DNA from: Monosporascus cannonballus
Taxonomy: Eukaryota > Ascomycota > Sordariomycetes > Xylariales
Length of the DNA: 64,000 nt
Reading direction: 5' to 3'
Assembly (NCBI GenBank): GCA_004154925.1
Contig: QJNS01000005.1
Location: forward strand, 62,001 to 126,000
Position numbers and translations under genes: made by a program. This document shows positions 12,767 to 24,343 of this stretch, piece by piece; within the stretch, counting starts at the first letter, position 1, and every line of letters begins with the position of its first letter. The notes under the pieces are model-generated. The model ran no database searches. It saw only the letters and a list, made by a program, of their open reading frames with translations, and was not told the origin of the DNA.

Positions 12767-15141
12767 TTAAAATATTATTTCCGAAATTACATTAATAAAT
12801 ATTAAAATAATTGGATAAATTTATTACGAAATACGGAATTCATATATAATAATACGGGGAATACGTTTATCGGCTGTTTTCCGTTCGAAATTTTATATAA
12901 GTATTATTTAAAAATAATAAAATATTTGTTATAAAGATTTAAAAAATAAATATAAAGAATTAAAAAACGTTTCGAGAAAATGGCGGTTATTCGTTAAATA
13001 ATATATGAATATTAGGAGAAAATAACGGTAGCTCAGAAAAAAATATTATGATTAATGCCATATACCCATAAAATTCTAATTAAGGCAATAGGTAAATTTA
13101 TTAATTAAAATTTTAAATTTAAAATTAAAAAGTTCATACTTATTTATATCCGGGTTATAATTAAAAAACAAATAGATTTTCAGGCATACAATATAATCTT
13201 TTTTAATAAATATTAACGGATATATAATATATTTTTAATATTTTTATTAAAACCGTAATATATTCGGAAACCGGATAACGTTTAAATAACGTTACCGGAC
13301 GGAATAAAGGAATAAAAAGAATAAATAGTAAAAAATATCGTTTATTATTAAAATAATTTAGGGTAATAGGAATATTTAATTAAATAAAAAAGCTGGCCCA
13401 CTAAATATAATACGTAAAAACCTTAAAAACGTTTTAAATACGCGTTTAAAATATTATAACGTTATAAGAAAAAAATTAAATATATATATAGGAAATAAAA
13501 TAACTTAAAACCCATAAATTAATAACAGTTCGATCGGAAATTAATCGTCTAATAATTATAAAAATTATAAAAAATGATTTTAAATAAAATTAAAATATTA
13601 ATATTATTTTATTATTTTATTATATAATTATTTTTAAACTTTTAACAAATAATTACCTTATTATATATTAATCGGAAACTTTTAAATAACGTAAAAAGAA
13701 TTAAACCTTTATTTTAAAAGCAAAATTTTGCGCTTAATTCTTAAATTTTATATTAATTAATTTTTAATAAACGTATTAAAAAATTAATATAAGAATATCG
13801 GAAAGTAATCGGAAAACATATAACGGCAAAAGTAAGTACGTTTATTAAATTTGTTAAGCGTAAAACCCGGAAAAAATTTAAAAATATTTTATTTCTTTAC
13901 GAAAAGTAAAGCCCAAATAACAGGAATATAATTTGTTACTAACTGGAAACAAAGCGTTATTCTTAAAGTATTTAATATATTTAAGTTTGGTAATAGCTTT
14001 ATCGGATAAAGCCGTTTTTTAATTATAGTTATTAATAAGTATTAAAGTTTCGTTAAAATGTTAAAAAACGGACGAAAAATATTCGTAAATAAAAAACGTA
14101 ATAACATAACGGCTTTCGAAAATTACTTTATTTATGGGGATATTTTAAAATTACGCCTAATCGGAAATTAATTGCGGAATAATAAGAAAAAAACCGTAAT
14201 ACATATAAAAAGAATTTAAGTTTGTAAATCTATAAAACGGCGTTAAAACTGGATTTCCGCAGCTATAACGGAGGATCGGAAATTAACCTTAATTATATTA
14301 AGAAAACGATATTCCTTAATAATAACCGTATTAAGGGCGAATTCGGCCTTATAAAGGACGTTAAGTCGACGACCGACCGCAACCATATCGGAACGTTCGT
14401 ATTGGATATTTGTAATACGAACTTTTTCGAATTTATCGATTAATTCCTAGTTATCGGTACAGAATTAAGAAACCGTTTGGACGGTACCTTTAAGAACGAT
14501 CGGAATCTGAACGAAAATTAAATAACAATATTAATAATATTAGGAATAATTATTTATCGCGCGAAAAGTCTTATAATAATAATTAGTTACAACGTAATTT
14601 AGGGCGCCCGGAACTTAAATACAGATTATATAGTAATTAAAATAACGCTGTATTACGTACATATAATATGTTTTATTACCGCCCGTAATACGACTGATAT
14701 TTATTTTATTATCGGCGTCGAAGGGATAGCATTAAAGGAAATCCCAGTCCTCCTTAATGTCAAAATATTATTTCTTTTAGAATTTCTTACGAGAAAAAGA
14801 TATGGCGAACGGAGATAGTACGTAAAATAAACGGAGAAAGCGAAATAAAAATAAAGAAAAACGGAAGACCAAACGGAATGCGTACGTAGAAAAAATAGAA
14901 ATATGGGCGCAAAAGAGAAAAAAAGGTAAATAAGATAAGGTTAAAAACGGATTATAGTAAGGAATTAAGCGAAGCATAATTAATTACGTAATATGGTACG
15001 TATTAATTATTACGGTAATTATTTATAATATAATATAACGGTAAATTATCGACAAATATACGCAACCAGATTTGCGAAACGCGTTATATCAAATTAATAA
15101 TAATGCTGTTAGGAACTAATAGCTTAAGAAGGGGAAATAAT

Positions 15142-15358
15142 TGTAAAAATACAGCCCTTATAAAGATAAAACTGGTAACCGATTACCCACCGATTACCCA
15201 CCGATTAGCCACCGACCTATTTACTAATATAAATCCATTATCTGGCAGTTAATGGGAAACGCCAGATGGAAATAACTTAATATATTTATTTCTTGGAATC
15301 TGTTCTATGACTGGTCGGAGATCACCTTATCCAGCTCACAGTTATCCATTATCTTATA
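15142..15358 (+). repeat. Gypsy-B 3' LTR
   Basis: 217 bp, TGTAAAAATACAGCCC to TTATA, with three 11-bp units (ccgattaccca twice, ccgattagcca, 15179-15211) followed by a degenerate one. The 11-bp length difference from the 5' LTR is exactly one unit. The outer edge keeps more G and C than the inner part. Confidence 0.9.
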
Positions 15359-15598
15359 TTCTGTTTAATTCTGATATTTGCGTAACTATTCTTAAAATAC
15401 TTTTTATTATGCTTACGATATTTATTAAGCCAGTTTTCTGGCCTTTCGCATTCTTTACTGGACTTTTCGCTATAAGAAACCTAATATATACTTAAGCTAA
15501 ATCATATTAATAAATTTACTTCCATTCCTTTAATTCCCTTTGGATTAGCCTTTAGGTATAGGTTTTCAGTTATTCTAACGAAGTTTCTTAAATGTTTT

Positions 15599-15643
15599 AT
15601 ACTATAATACCTTATATCCCATTTTATTACAATTATAACATTT
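15599..15643 (-). pseudogene. Gypsy-A Gag zinc-knuckle relic
   Basis: On the minus strand the codons read K-C-Y-N-C-N-K-M-G-Y-K-V-L-stop-Y, which fits CX2CX4HX4C with the His and the last Cys changed to Tyr. It lies about 950 bp inside the 5' LTR. The same motif is about 860 bp inside the 5' LTR of Gypsy-C. Confidence 0.65.
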
Positions 15644-16591
15644 AATTTAGCTTTAATCTTTCTTATAAATAGCTCTTAATTCTATAAATTTTGGTTTTAT
15701 GCCGTGAAAGCAATATTTTTGCGTTAAAAAACGTTAATATTAATTACTATAACGATATAATCCAATAAATAATTAGGCCGATTAAGTTAAAAAAGAATTT
15801 ATATTATTTTTTCAGCTCGTCGAAAATTTAATTATTAATACTTTTTATTTCTAATTTAGTTTAACGGCTAAATAAAATATCGTACTGCTATAATTAGATA
15901 TGTATTTTTTTATAATTACTAAATTTATATTTCGGCTTTTATTCTTTTATTTATTATTTTAAAAACTTTTAGTAATATTTATTCGAATTATTCGTAATTA
16001 TTATCAATTCGTATTATTATTAGGTTTCGTTTTTCGATTAATAAAATAACATATTCCCTTATAACAGATTCGAATTAAATAACTATATTCCTAGTAAACA
16101 GTCCGATTATAAACTTAATTTAAATAATGGGCGTAATAAATTAAATAAGAAAATATCCGAAATATATTTAATATTAAGTTAAAAATAATTATAATTTGGT
16201 TAAAGTTCCGTCGAAATATTCTGGTTTAAAAAGTTTAAAAACTTTTTTTAATTCTTTGATAATATTTAGCTAAATACTTTAATTTATTCGAAAAGGTTTT
16301 TTAATTTCGAGAACTTTTCTTTTTTCTTTAAGTTTTTTATAGGTAACTCAAAAGGATATCATAAAATGATTATTATCTTTTTTAAGCTAAAAGATACGTT
16401 CGTTTATAATATCTAGGCGTCGAAGAATTTTCTTATAAAAAAAGTGAGGCTTTTTTTTTCCTCAGATTCTATTTTAATGTCCGAGTAATTAAGGACTTAA
16501 TAAGTAAGCTGTTCGGGCTGCTTGCTAGTAAGTATAACGTCGGCGATGTTATTCAAAATCTAACAGTATTACTAAATAAAAGCTTATAACG

Positions 16592-16975
16592 TATAACGGC
16601 TAAACGGTTTAATTAATTATTAAACCTTAGTCGTACGGATTTATATTAACAGAAATATCGTAAAAATCTAAATAATAAATATAATAACGTATTACGTTTC
16701 GTAATTCCAAAGGTACCTTAAGGCACAATATTATATTATAAACTGAAGTTAATTAAATTATAAAACTAATAAATATATATATATATATTGATTTTTTTAG
16801 TATTACTGCTTATCTTTGCTTAACTGTACTTACCGAATTCTTATTAAGCAGTTACTTAATACTGATTAATCGTGTTTAGCAGATTTTTGCTAAGTACTTT
16901 TTACGTAACTCGAAAGGTGGTCCGTGTTATCCATATTAACCGATTCCTGAGGCCGGAGCCTGTCAGGTCGTAACA
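16592..16975 (-). repeat. Gypsy-A 5' LTR
   Basis: 384 bp, plus-strand TATAACGGCTAAACGG to GTCAGGTCGTAACA. Its right edge, facing outward, is clearly GC-richer than the rest. Just inside the LTR, read on the minus strand, a block beginning TTATAAGC and containing TTTATTTAGTAATAC is shared with the same position of Gypsy-C, which supports one family for A and C. Confidence 0.9.
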
Positions 16976-16980
16976 TTAAT

Positions 16981-17230
16981 ATATATCGGAATTAAAGCAT
17001 TAAATTTAGACACTACTATTGCATATATTAATAACGAACTGATTTATATCCGAAAACCATTCAAAAAATACATAAAGAAAATGTAAACAATATCCCAAAT
17101 TCTATTTATCGAAAACCTAAGGAAGTTGCTGAATTAATATAATCTATTACTAGATAAACTTTACGGGATGTTGGATAACGATTTAAAAAAATCCGGATAA
17201 AATCGAAAATAACGAGAACGAAAATCAGAA
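16981..17230 (+). pseudogene. Possible Ty1/copia reverse transcriptase relic
   Basis: The plus-strand frame from 16988 gives LDTTIAYINNEL, then IYIRKPF, then after stops LRKLL and LDKLYG. This resembles the copia RT stretch D..TAFLN.EL..EIY.RQP.GF followed by the L.KALYGL region. It sits in the sequence that received Gypsy-A and would be the oldest layer of the nest. The identification rests on short matches only. Confidence 0.35.
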
Positions 17231-17545
17231 ACTCTGAGAATTTCTATATGCTAATTAATCTGCTAAGGTAAGCGGATTTTAATATAAAAGAACTATATCC
17301 AAGAATTAATTTAGCAAAAAGAAAAGGCAAATTAATATTCAAAATGAGAGCGTTATTAAAAAATAGGCAAATAAAATTTCGAAAAGTTAAACTTTAGCGC
17401 TTATTTAAAACCGGCCGTCTTTCCGGGATTATTTAAATTATTATCATAATCCCAACAAACTAGACTGGTAATTATTAGATTAGGGCGATAAGTAATACAA
17501 TTAATATATTCGTAACTTTTAAAGGCGGATTAAATTGGATATAAA

Positions 17546-17961
17546 TATTATGACCTAACGGTCTTGGCTTCTGAAAACGGTCGGGATTCTGAAGAACCAG
17601 ACTCCGACCTAGCCAAGAAGTCACGTGACTGGCTCAAAGGGCTCAAGGTCCCTGATTGGACAAAAGGGCTTGAGCCGGATAAGTACCAAAGGGGGCTCAA
17701 AGGGGCTGAAAGACACTTAATCCAAAAAAATATTATTAAGTTATAGTAAATACTTTAGGCCGGAAAAAAATATATATTTTTATTATTTTTAAAATTTAAA
17801 TAATTTCAGTTTATAATATAATATCGTTATTTAAAGTATTTTTGATATTACGAAACGTAATACGTTACTATATTTATTACTTAAATTTTTACGATATTCT
17901 TATTAACATAAATCCATTAACCTAAAATTTAATAATTAATTAAACCGCTTAGTTCGTTATA
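17546..17961 (+). repeat. Gypsy-C 5' LTR
   Basis: 416 bp, starting TATTATGACCTAACGG (from TG..) and ending TTCGTTATA (from ..ACA). The outward half (to about 17720) keeps normal composition and even an accidental 60-codon open frame. The inward half is almost pure A/T with surviving CpG. Confidence 0.93.
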
Positions 17962-18820
17962 TATTATAAATGTTTATTTAGTAATACCGTTAAACGTTAA
18001 GTAATATTTAATATTATTAAAATATTAACTAATATTTAGAAAACCTTTATTTAGCAGTTTTAGGCTTAAATTCGGGAATTAAAAAAAGTTTGATAACTTA
18101 GGGTTATGCTATTTACTTAACCCTTTTTCGCCCGCATAAAACTTAAAAAGCCAGAACTTTACTATAAAAAAATAACTTTTAAACCTTTTTAACTTAGGTA
18201 CGAATTTACCTTTGCTTTTTAAACCTTAATAACCCAGCGGATATAATCCTAATAATAAAAATATACTTAATAAGAAATATAATTAACTGGTTTAAGCCTA
18301 TTATAAGAAAGTTTTTGGAAATAAGAAAGCCGGATAAAAAGGACTTTATTAATAAAAATTTTTCATTTTATACCAATTTCGAAAATAAAATATATAATAA
18401 TTTTAATAATCAGGATAAAAAACGATTTGCGGCCTAATAACTTTTGTAATTTCGATAAAAAAGATTTACGTCTAAGTACGCCGTAACTTTTAAAAATTTT
18501 GCGGCTAAGGTAAAATAAGGAAATAATAAGGCTAATACCTTTATCGATATATTTTATAAAAGGTTAAAAAATAATATGAAAAATAAAATTATTTGGATTA
18601 AACGATTAATTACCCTAAACAGATATATTATAAAAATGAACAAAATTAATAATTAATAATTTAAAAAACGACAGAAAAAAAAGGATAATATGCCTTACGT
18701 TCGAGATATAACAAATCCAACCAGGGGAAAAAACGGGACGTACCCCTTATTTTTCACGGAACGGCGCTAGGACCTATGGAACTTGGCGTTACCTACCGAT
18801 AAAACTAAAGCCAGATTAAG

Positions 18821-18862
18821 TGCTTTAATTATGGCAAAATAGGATATAAGGCCTATAAATAC
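18821..18862 (+). pseudogene. Gypsy-C Gag zinc-knuckle relic
   Basis: The codons read C-F-N-Y-G-K-I-G-Y-K-A-Y-K-Y, i.e. CX2CX4HX4C with positions 4, 9 and 14 changed to Tyr by single transitions. It marks the end of Gag. Confidence 0.65.
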
Positions 18863-20739
18863 AAAAAGCCTAAAAGGCTACGATAAAATAACTGGACCCC
18901 TATATCGAAAAAATAATCCAGAAATAATTAAGGAAACGATAACAAAATTATTAACATAATCCAAACCAAATATATATCAAGCTTATAACAAAAGGTCCAA
19001 TAAGAACTATTACGATAAGAAATTCGACAAAAAATACGAAAAGCCAAAAAGCTAATTTAATAAGTATTATAAATACAATAAGAAATATTATAAAGATAAT
19101 TACGTAAATACCGGAACTGGATAAAAGAAATCTATTCCGGAATACCTAATCGGCATGGCAAAATGCACGCCATACATTATCGATAACGAATATATCTCGA
19201 TTACAAAAAATAAAAATAATATATTTATAAGCAAATTACCTATATATACTATAAAGGATTCGATTTTTCAAATCGTACCAGAAATAATAAGGACGATAAG
19301 CAATAATGTTGATAACTTCGAACCATAACCCTAAAAAATATCCAATAGTTGACCAAAACAAAACTTTGGCCTAAAAAAAATAATGCCCGCAGGAAAACCA
19401 CTTTTATTACTATGGATAATATAATTATTAAACGGAAAAAGAATTAATCCAGCATACGATAAAAAAGTATTATTAAATAATTATTACGAATTTTTATTTT
19501 TAATTAATATTTATTACGGATCCCTAAAAAGAATTATTAAGGAAAAAATACGTTAATTTATAGAAAATCTTTAAAACGATAATTAAAATAATACATAATA
19601 AGATATAATCGCAAATATAAAAAAGTAATTTATTCGATAAGAAAAGAAATTGCAAAAAAATTTCAAAAACAGCTAATATAACTTAAAGGAATAATACGCC
19701 GGTAATAATAATAATTATAATAACTTAACGCGCTAAACGAAAAAATATAAACAAGGTTCGATAAATTCGAATAAAAGTTAAAAGAAAAAGATTATTTGTA
19801 GAAAAAGCCGCAGAATAACGAAACCTAAAGAAATTAAGGAAAATTCCTCAAAAAGGCTTTAAACGCAACGATAGGAAACGTTAATAACCTTATCACCTTA
19901 AATATACGAATCGAAACGTACTAATATATTATAATGGTAAATTACGGAGCTCTGGACGGAAATTATATTAGACCAAATATAATTAATAAATTCAAACTAC
20001 CATGGAAATACAAATTAAAACCTTATACAATAACGAATACCGAAAATTAAGAATTTGTTTACGATAACGGAAAAATTATATATGAAATTAATTATCTCGA
20101 AATTCTTATTAAAAAATAATACCAAATAATTAATTTCGATATTATTTTATTTAAGAATTACAATATGATCTTAGGATTATTATAAATACGCTAATACGGA
20201 ATTTTAATTAATGGCGGAACTAGCTAAATAAAATTCAATTTACTTTTTATTAATAAATAAAAAAAAATTAAGATCTTAATATTCGATCGATAATAACGAT
20301 AAATATAGGCATAAGGATATAACAAAAACATTATTACCCAAAGGAACAAAATATAAAAAAACAGGTATTAAAGAAAAATACGACATATCGTTATTATTAT
20401 TAAAGCGAAATTAAAGTAACTAAATAACGTTTTAAAATAATAAGAATAACAGCTTTAAAAATTGGAAAATTTAATTAATATATTATTATAATATTATAAA
20501 TACGAACAGCTTTTCAAAAAAAACTTAATACGAAATTATTAGAATATAGCAAATAAAATTACGAAATAATTTTTAAGGAAAAATCTTTGACGAAATTTTA
20601 CCCTATTTATAACCTTAACGGAAATAAATTACGTACTTTTAAGGAATACCTAAAAAGTCGGTTACAAAAAAATAGATTTAACCTTCGAAATTATTAGCAA
20701 AATATCTAATATTTTTCGTACCTAAAAGAAATAAAAAAT

Positions 20740-21080
20740 TATAACTTGTAATTAATTATCGGCAACTAAACGATATTATTATTAAAAATTGGATATTATT
20801 ACCCCTAATTATAAAAATAAAAAACCGATTTTACGGAGTTAAATAATTTATAATATTCGATCTTAGGGATAAATATAATTTTATTAGGATTAAAAAAAGA
20901 TATAAATAAAAAATAACCTTTAAGACGAAATACGGATTATTTAAATATTTAATTATATTAATAGGATTTACAAACGTATTAGCAATCTTCCAGCAAATAA
21001 TTAATTAGGTATTACGAAAATACCTCGATATTTTCGTTATTTATTATTTCGACAATATTTTTATTTTTTTGGAAACAAAA
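20740..21080 (+). pseudogene. Gypsy-C reverse transcriptase relic
   Basis: The frame gives NYRQLND followed by IKNW.LLPL, matching VDYRQLNDITIKNRYPLPL of gypsy RT. Further on, LRKYLDIFVIY precedes Y-Y-F-D-N (about 21040-21055) at the catalytic YxDD site, where the second Asp is Asn. Several in-frame stops interrupt it. Confidence 0.75.
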
Positions 21081-22330
21081 AAAGCATATATAGGATACGT
21101 TTATAAAGTTTTTTAAGCTTTACAAAATGTAAAGTTACTAATTAACGTAAAAAAAATTAATTCCATATATAGGAAATAAAATATCTGGGATATATTATTA
21201 CCTTAGGACATATTAGGATAAACCTTAAGAAAATCCCTATAATCACAAAATAATAAACGCCAAAAACAGTCAAAGAAATATAAGTATTCCTTAAATTCGC
21301 CAATTACTACAGGAAGGTTATTCGAAATTTCAGCAAAATAACCATACCCCTAATAAATCTTATAAAAAAATTTAAATAGACGTTAAATACGGAAAAGCTA
21401 TTTCGGAATATCAAAAATGCGATTACTAACGAACCAATATTAATTATGTACGATTTAAACCGCCTCGTTAAACTAAAAACCGATATTTCGGATTACGTAT
21501 TAAGCGTAATAATCAAATAACGAAATAATTAAGGCAAATTACACCTTATTGCATTTTTTTCGTATAGGTTAAAAGGAACCGAACTTAATTACGGTATCCC
21601 AAATAAGGAATTTATAGCCTTTCGAAAGTTTAACTACTTTCTAAAGGGAAATTTATACCAGGTTAAAGTTTATACTGATTATTAAAATCTTATCCGATTT
21701 ACCATAACCAAAAAGCTTACAGAATAATAATTAAAATACGTAAAAAAATTAGCGAACTTCGATTTCGTTTTTATTAATAAAAGAAAAAAAAATAACAAAA
21801 TAAATATTATAAGCAAATAATTAAATCTCGAAAAGAAATTAATGAAAATTAATTATATAATTTTTAATATTATTATAGAAATATATTTACGTTTACGATA
21901 AATTACGATAATTCGGGCAATTCTTTGCGATATATATTAAAAAATTCAATAGCATAACGACAGTTTTTCGGAAAACTAAAAAACGGACAAAATATAAGTT
22001 TTAAAAAAATATTAAAAAAAATCTAATACGTGAAATACACGAATATTAATTACATAGATATTTAAGGATCCACAAAACTCTAAAGCAACTTTAACGTATA
22101 TATTTTTTTCTTAAAATAAAATTAACGATAGAAAAAATTATACGACAATATAATATTTGCGCTAAAGCAAAGATTCGACGACATAAGTCATACAAAAAAT
22201 TATAGCCATTATTAATTATAAAGTAACCATAATATTTAGTTATATTCGACTTTATTACCAAATTTCTTATATTAAAAATTTAGCTACGGGAATATATTAC
22301 GATAGCATTTTCGTAATCGTCGACCGATTT

Positions 22331-22537
22331 ATGAAAGTTTCCTATTTTTTATTATATTATAAAGATATAAACGCCGAACAATTAATATATATTTTTTTCA
22401 GACATATTTTTGATATATATGGATTACTTATGGAAATCATATTTAACAAAAAATCGATATTCGTATCTAAATTTTGGCAAAGCCTTATAGCACAAATCGG
22501 CCTAAACCACAAATTATTTAGCGTATTTAAACTATAA
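22331..22537 (+). pseudogene. Gypsy-C integrase core fragment
   Basis: This 68-codon open stretch follows DRF (the 'VDRFTK' region) and contains MKVSYFLL, a FRHIFDIYGL block, IFNKKSIFVSKFWQSL and an L..KLFSVF end. This matches the integrase segment between the first and second catalytic acidic residues (HG.P..I.SDRGS.F.S.FW..L). The expected Asp of the SDRGS motif reads Asn (FNKKS). It is a surviving window of a longer dead integrase. Confidence 0.8.
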
Positions 22538-23535
22538 ATAAATAAATAAACTAAATTAATAAATCAAACCTTAAAAATTTACTTATAATATTACATTAAT
22601 TATAAACAAAATAATTAGGTTAAAAGATTACTAATCGCATAATTAGCTTATAATACCAATTATTACGAAAGCATTAAGGTAATATTCATAAACGTAAATT
22701 TTGGTTTTATTCCAAAAATTTACAAAAAAAATACGTAACGATAATCCAATTAATATTAAAATAATCCTTACGTTAAAACAATTATAACAGCGATACTAAA
22801 AAATAAAAATAAAACTCGAATTCGTACAAAACCAAATAAGCAAATATTATAACCAAAAAAAATTTTAAAAAAAAATAACTTTCAAAAAAGGAAAAATGGT
22901 TTTCCTCGTTATAAAAAACATTTAAACAAAACGACCTAACAAAAGATTCGATTTTAAATATATCGATTTATATAAAATCGCCAAAAAATCTTAGAAAATA
23001 ATTACTGATTGAAATCTTTACCAAAAGTTAAATTCTATCCAATTTTTTACCTTTTTTTACTTAAGTTAGCAGTAAATATAATTAAAATATATACGGCATA
23101 AAATAACGTAAAAATAAAAAACAAACAAATATACGAAATAAAAAAATTTTAATATATAAAAGCAAAACAAATTTACCTAATACCTAATTAAGTAAAAAAA
23201 GCACCCGGATTTCGAAAACACTTAGGAACCTGCCAAAAACCTTATTAGCGTCCAACGCCTATTGAAAAACTTTTACTAATAACGACAGGCGCGTCCCAAT
23301 TAAAGGTCGACTAATTAATAACCGGAATATCAGGCTAATCGGCTGCGGCCTACGTTAATATAATAATTATAACAGCGGCCTTTAATTATTCTTATTCCTT
23401 TTCGAAACGCTTAAATTCCTTTATTACTTCCGCACCCTAAATACCGTAACGAAATATTTCGATTCCCCGTTAACGAAAAAATTTCTTTTGTTTTCGCAAA
23501 CCATTTAAACGACCAAATAATTCGTTAAAATGTTA

Positions 23536-23832
23536 TTAAACCTTTAAAAATTCCTTTTTGGCAATACGTTCCTTTAACTCCAAACGATTTTCCTTAATAA
23601 TTAATTTACGGTGTTTAAATTCGGAAGGACCAAAAAGATTATAAGGACCTCCGTAAGCGGTATAAAAGGCATACTTCCTTAAATTACGATAAGCTTTGCA
23701 AATTTTGTTTTTAAACTTGTAACGGAAATAAGAAATATTCAAAAACATAATAAAACTAAGGCGGTTAATCCGTTTTAAAAAAAAAGCGTTAATACGTTTG
23801 CGAAATTTGGACTTTTTAACACGACCCGACAT
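23536..23832 (-). CDS. Antisense ORF between pol and 3' LTR of Gypsy-C (98 aa, unknown)
   Basis: An ATG-initiated frame of 98 codons on the strand opposite to gag-pol, beginning 90 bp inside the 3' LTR. It starts MSGRVKKSKFRKR and is very basic. A central stretch has K-I-C-K-A, then Y-A-F-Y, then G-G-P-Y; the Tyr spacing (x2, then x6) suggests a former Cys cluster changed by RIP. It ends with RKLIIKENRLELKER and AKKEFLKV. Reading on past the stop to about 23240, the same frame keeps protein-like text (LRKQKKFF, RFEKE, WDAPVV) broken by TAA/TAG, so the intact gene was probably near 200 codons with a charged, coiled-coil-like second part. A degraded counterpart lies at 3178-3700. Function unknown; antisense ORFs at this position are known in some plant Ty3/gypsy elements. 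Confidence 0.5.
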   Translation of the reverse strand: MSGRVKKSKFRKRINAFFLKRINRLSFIMFLNISYFRYKFKNKICKAYRNLRKYAFYTAYGGPYNLFGPSEFKHRKLIIKENRLELKERIAKKEFLKV

Positions 23833-23906
23833 AATAAATATGAAAAAAAAAGTTATTTATTAAAAATCAATAAACGAATAATTTGATCTTTAGGGACAAA
23901 AATCCT

Positions 23907-23919
23907 GGAAAAAGGGAGA
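23907..23919 (+). other. Polypurine tract of Gypsy-C
   Basis: GGAAAAAGGGAGA followed by TCG and the 3' LTR. Gypsy-A has the matching GAGGAAAAGGGAAATCG next to its 3' LTR (minus strand, 3107-3123). This is the expected primer site for plus-strand DNA synthesis. Confidence 0.8.
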
Positions 23920-23922
23920 TCG

Positions 23923-24338
23923 TATTATAACTTAACGGTCTTAACTTTTAAAAACGGTCGAGATCTTGAAAAACTAAACCCTAACCTAGCCAAAAAATTA
24001 CGTAACTGGCTCAAAGGGCTTAAGAGCCCTAATTAGATAAAAGGGCTTAAGCCGGATAAGCACCAAAAGGGGTTTAAAGAGGCTTAAGGGGATTTAATTA
24101 AAAAAGTGTCGTTAAGCCATAATGAACACATTAAGCCAGAGCGAAAATATATACGTTCATTATTTCCATAATTTAAATAACTTCAGCTTACAATATAACA
24201 TCGTTACTTAAGGTACCCTTGGCATTACGAAACGTAATACGTTACTATATCTATTGCTTAAATTCCCACGATACTCCTATTAACATAAACCCGTCGACTT
24301 AAGGTTTAATAGTTGGTTAAACCGCCTAGCTCGTTACA
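23923..24338 (+). repeat. Gypsy-C 3' LTR
   Basis: 416 bp, TATTATAACTTAACGG to CTCGTTACA. Here the outward (right) half from about 24160 keeps many C and G, while the inward half is degraded, the mirror image of the 5' LTR. Confidence 0.93.
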
Positions 24339-24343
24339 ATAAA

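Larger units (their letters stand above)
7932..15358 (+). mobile_element. Gypsy-B: full-length Ty3/gypsy element nested in Gypsy-A
   Basis: LTRs at 7932-8137 and 15142-15358 flank 7.0 kb of internal sequence, and TTCTG is duplicated at 7927-7931 and 15359-15363. A purine-rich tract (15126-15141) ends at the 3' LTR. Plus-strand relics in order are a gag zinc knuckle (9386-9427), RT (10325-10710) and the integrase end motif (12719-12766). About 2.3 kb follow the integrase motif before the 3' LTR, in which I recognise nothing. Gypsy-B interrupts gag-pol of Gypsy-A in the opposite orientation, so it inserted later. Confidence 0.9.
2724..16975 (-). mobile_element. Gypsy-A: full-length Ty3/gypsy LTR retrotransposon, RIP-degraded, interrupted by Gypsy-B
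   Basis: Two LTRs of 383 and 384 bp in the same orientation bound the element, and the flanking 5-bp direct repeats are both TTAAT (2719-2723 and 16976-16980). Without the nested Gypsy-B and its duplicated target, the element is about 6.82 kb, close to the 6.79 kb of Gypsy-C. On the minus strand the order is 5' LTR (16592-16975), gag with a zinc knuckle (about 15.6 kb), the Gypsy-B interruption, RT (about 6.0-6.36 kb), integrase (about 4.45 kb), a polypurine tract (3110-3123) and 3' LTR. RT before integrase is the Ty3/gypsy order. All sense genes carry stops and D-to-N or C/H-to-Y changes, so the element is dead. Confidence 0.9.
17546..24338 (+). mobile_element. Gypsy-C: full-length Ty3/gypsy LTR retrotransposon, RIP-degraded
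   Basis: Two LTRs of exactly 416 bp (17546-17961, 23923-24338) and perfect flanking ATAAA duplications (17541-17545, 24339-24343) define the element at 6793 bp. Plus-strand order is a Gag zinc knuckle (18821-18862), RT (about 20740-21080), integrase (22331-22537 and around) and a polypurine tract (23907-23919) followed by ATCG and the 3' LTR. An ORF on the opposite strand (23536-23832) lies between integrase and 3' LTR. The LTR termini, polypurine tract and block after the 5' LTR match Gypsy-A. Confidence 0.93.

Noticed and set aside
14777..14977. 66-codon minus-strand ORF near the Gypsy-B 3' LTR, at a place comparable to the antisense ORF of A/C
   Set aside because: Phe/Leu-rich low complexity from a purine-rich complementary strand; shares no motif with the A/C antisense ORF.
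17564..17746. 60-codon plus-strand ORF with normal composition
   Set aside because: It lies wholly inside the Gypsy-C 5' LTR, in the half spared by RIP; no domain.
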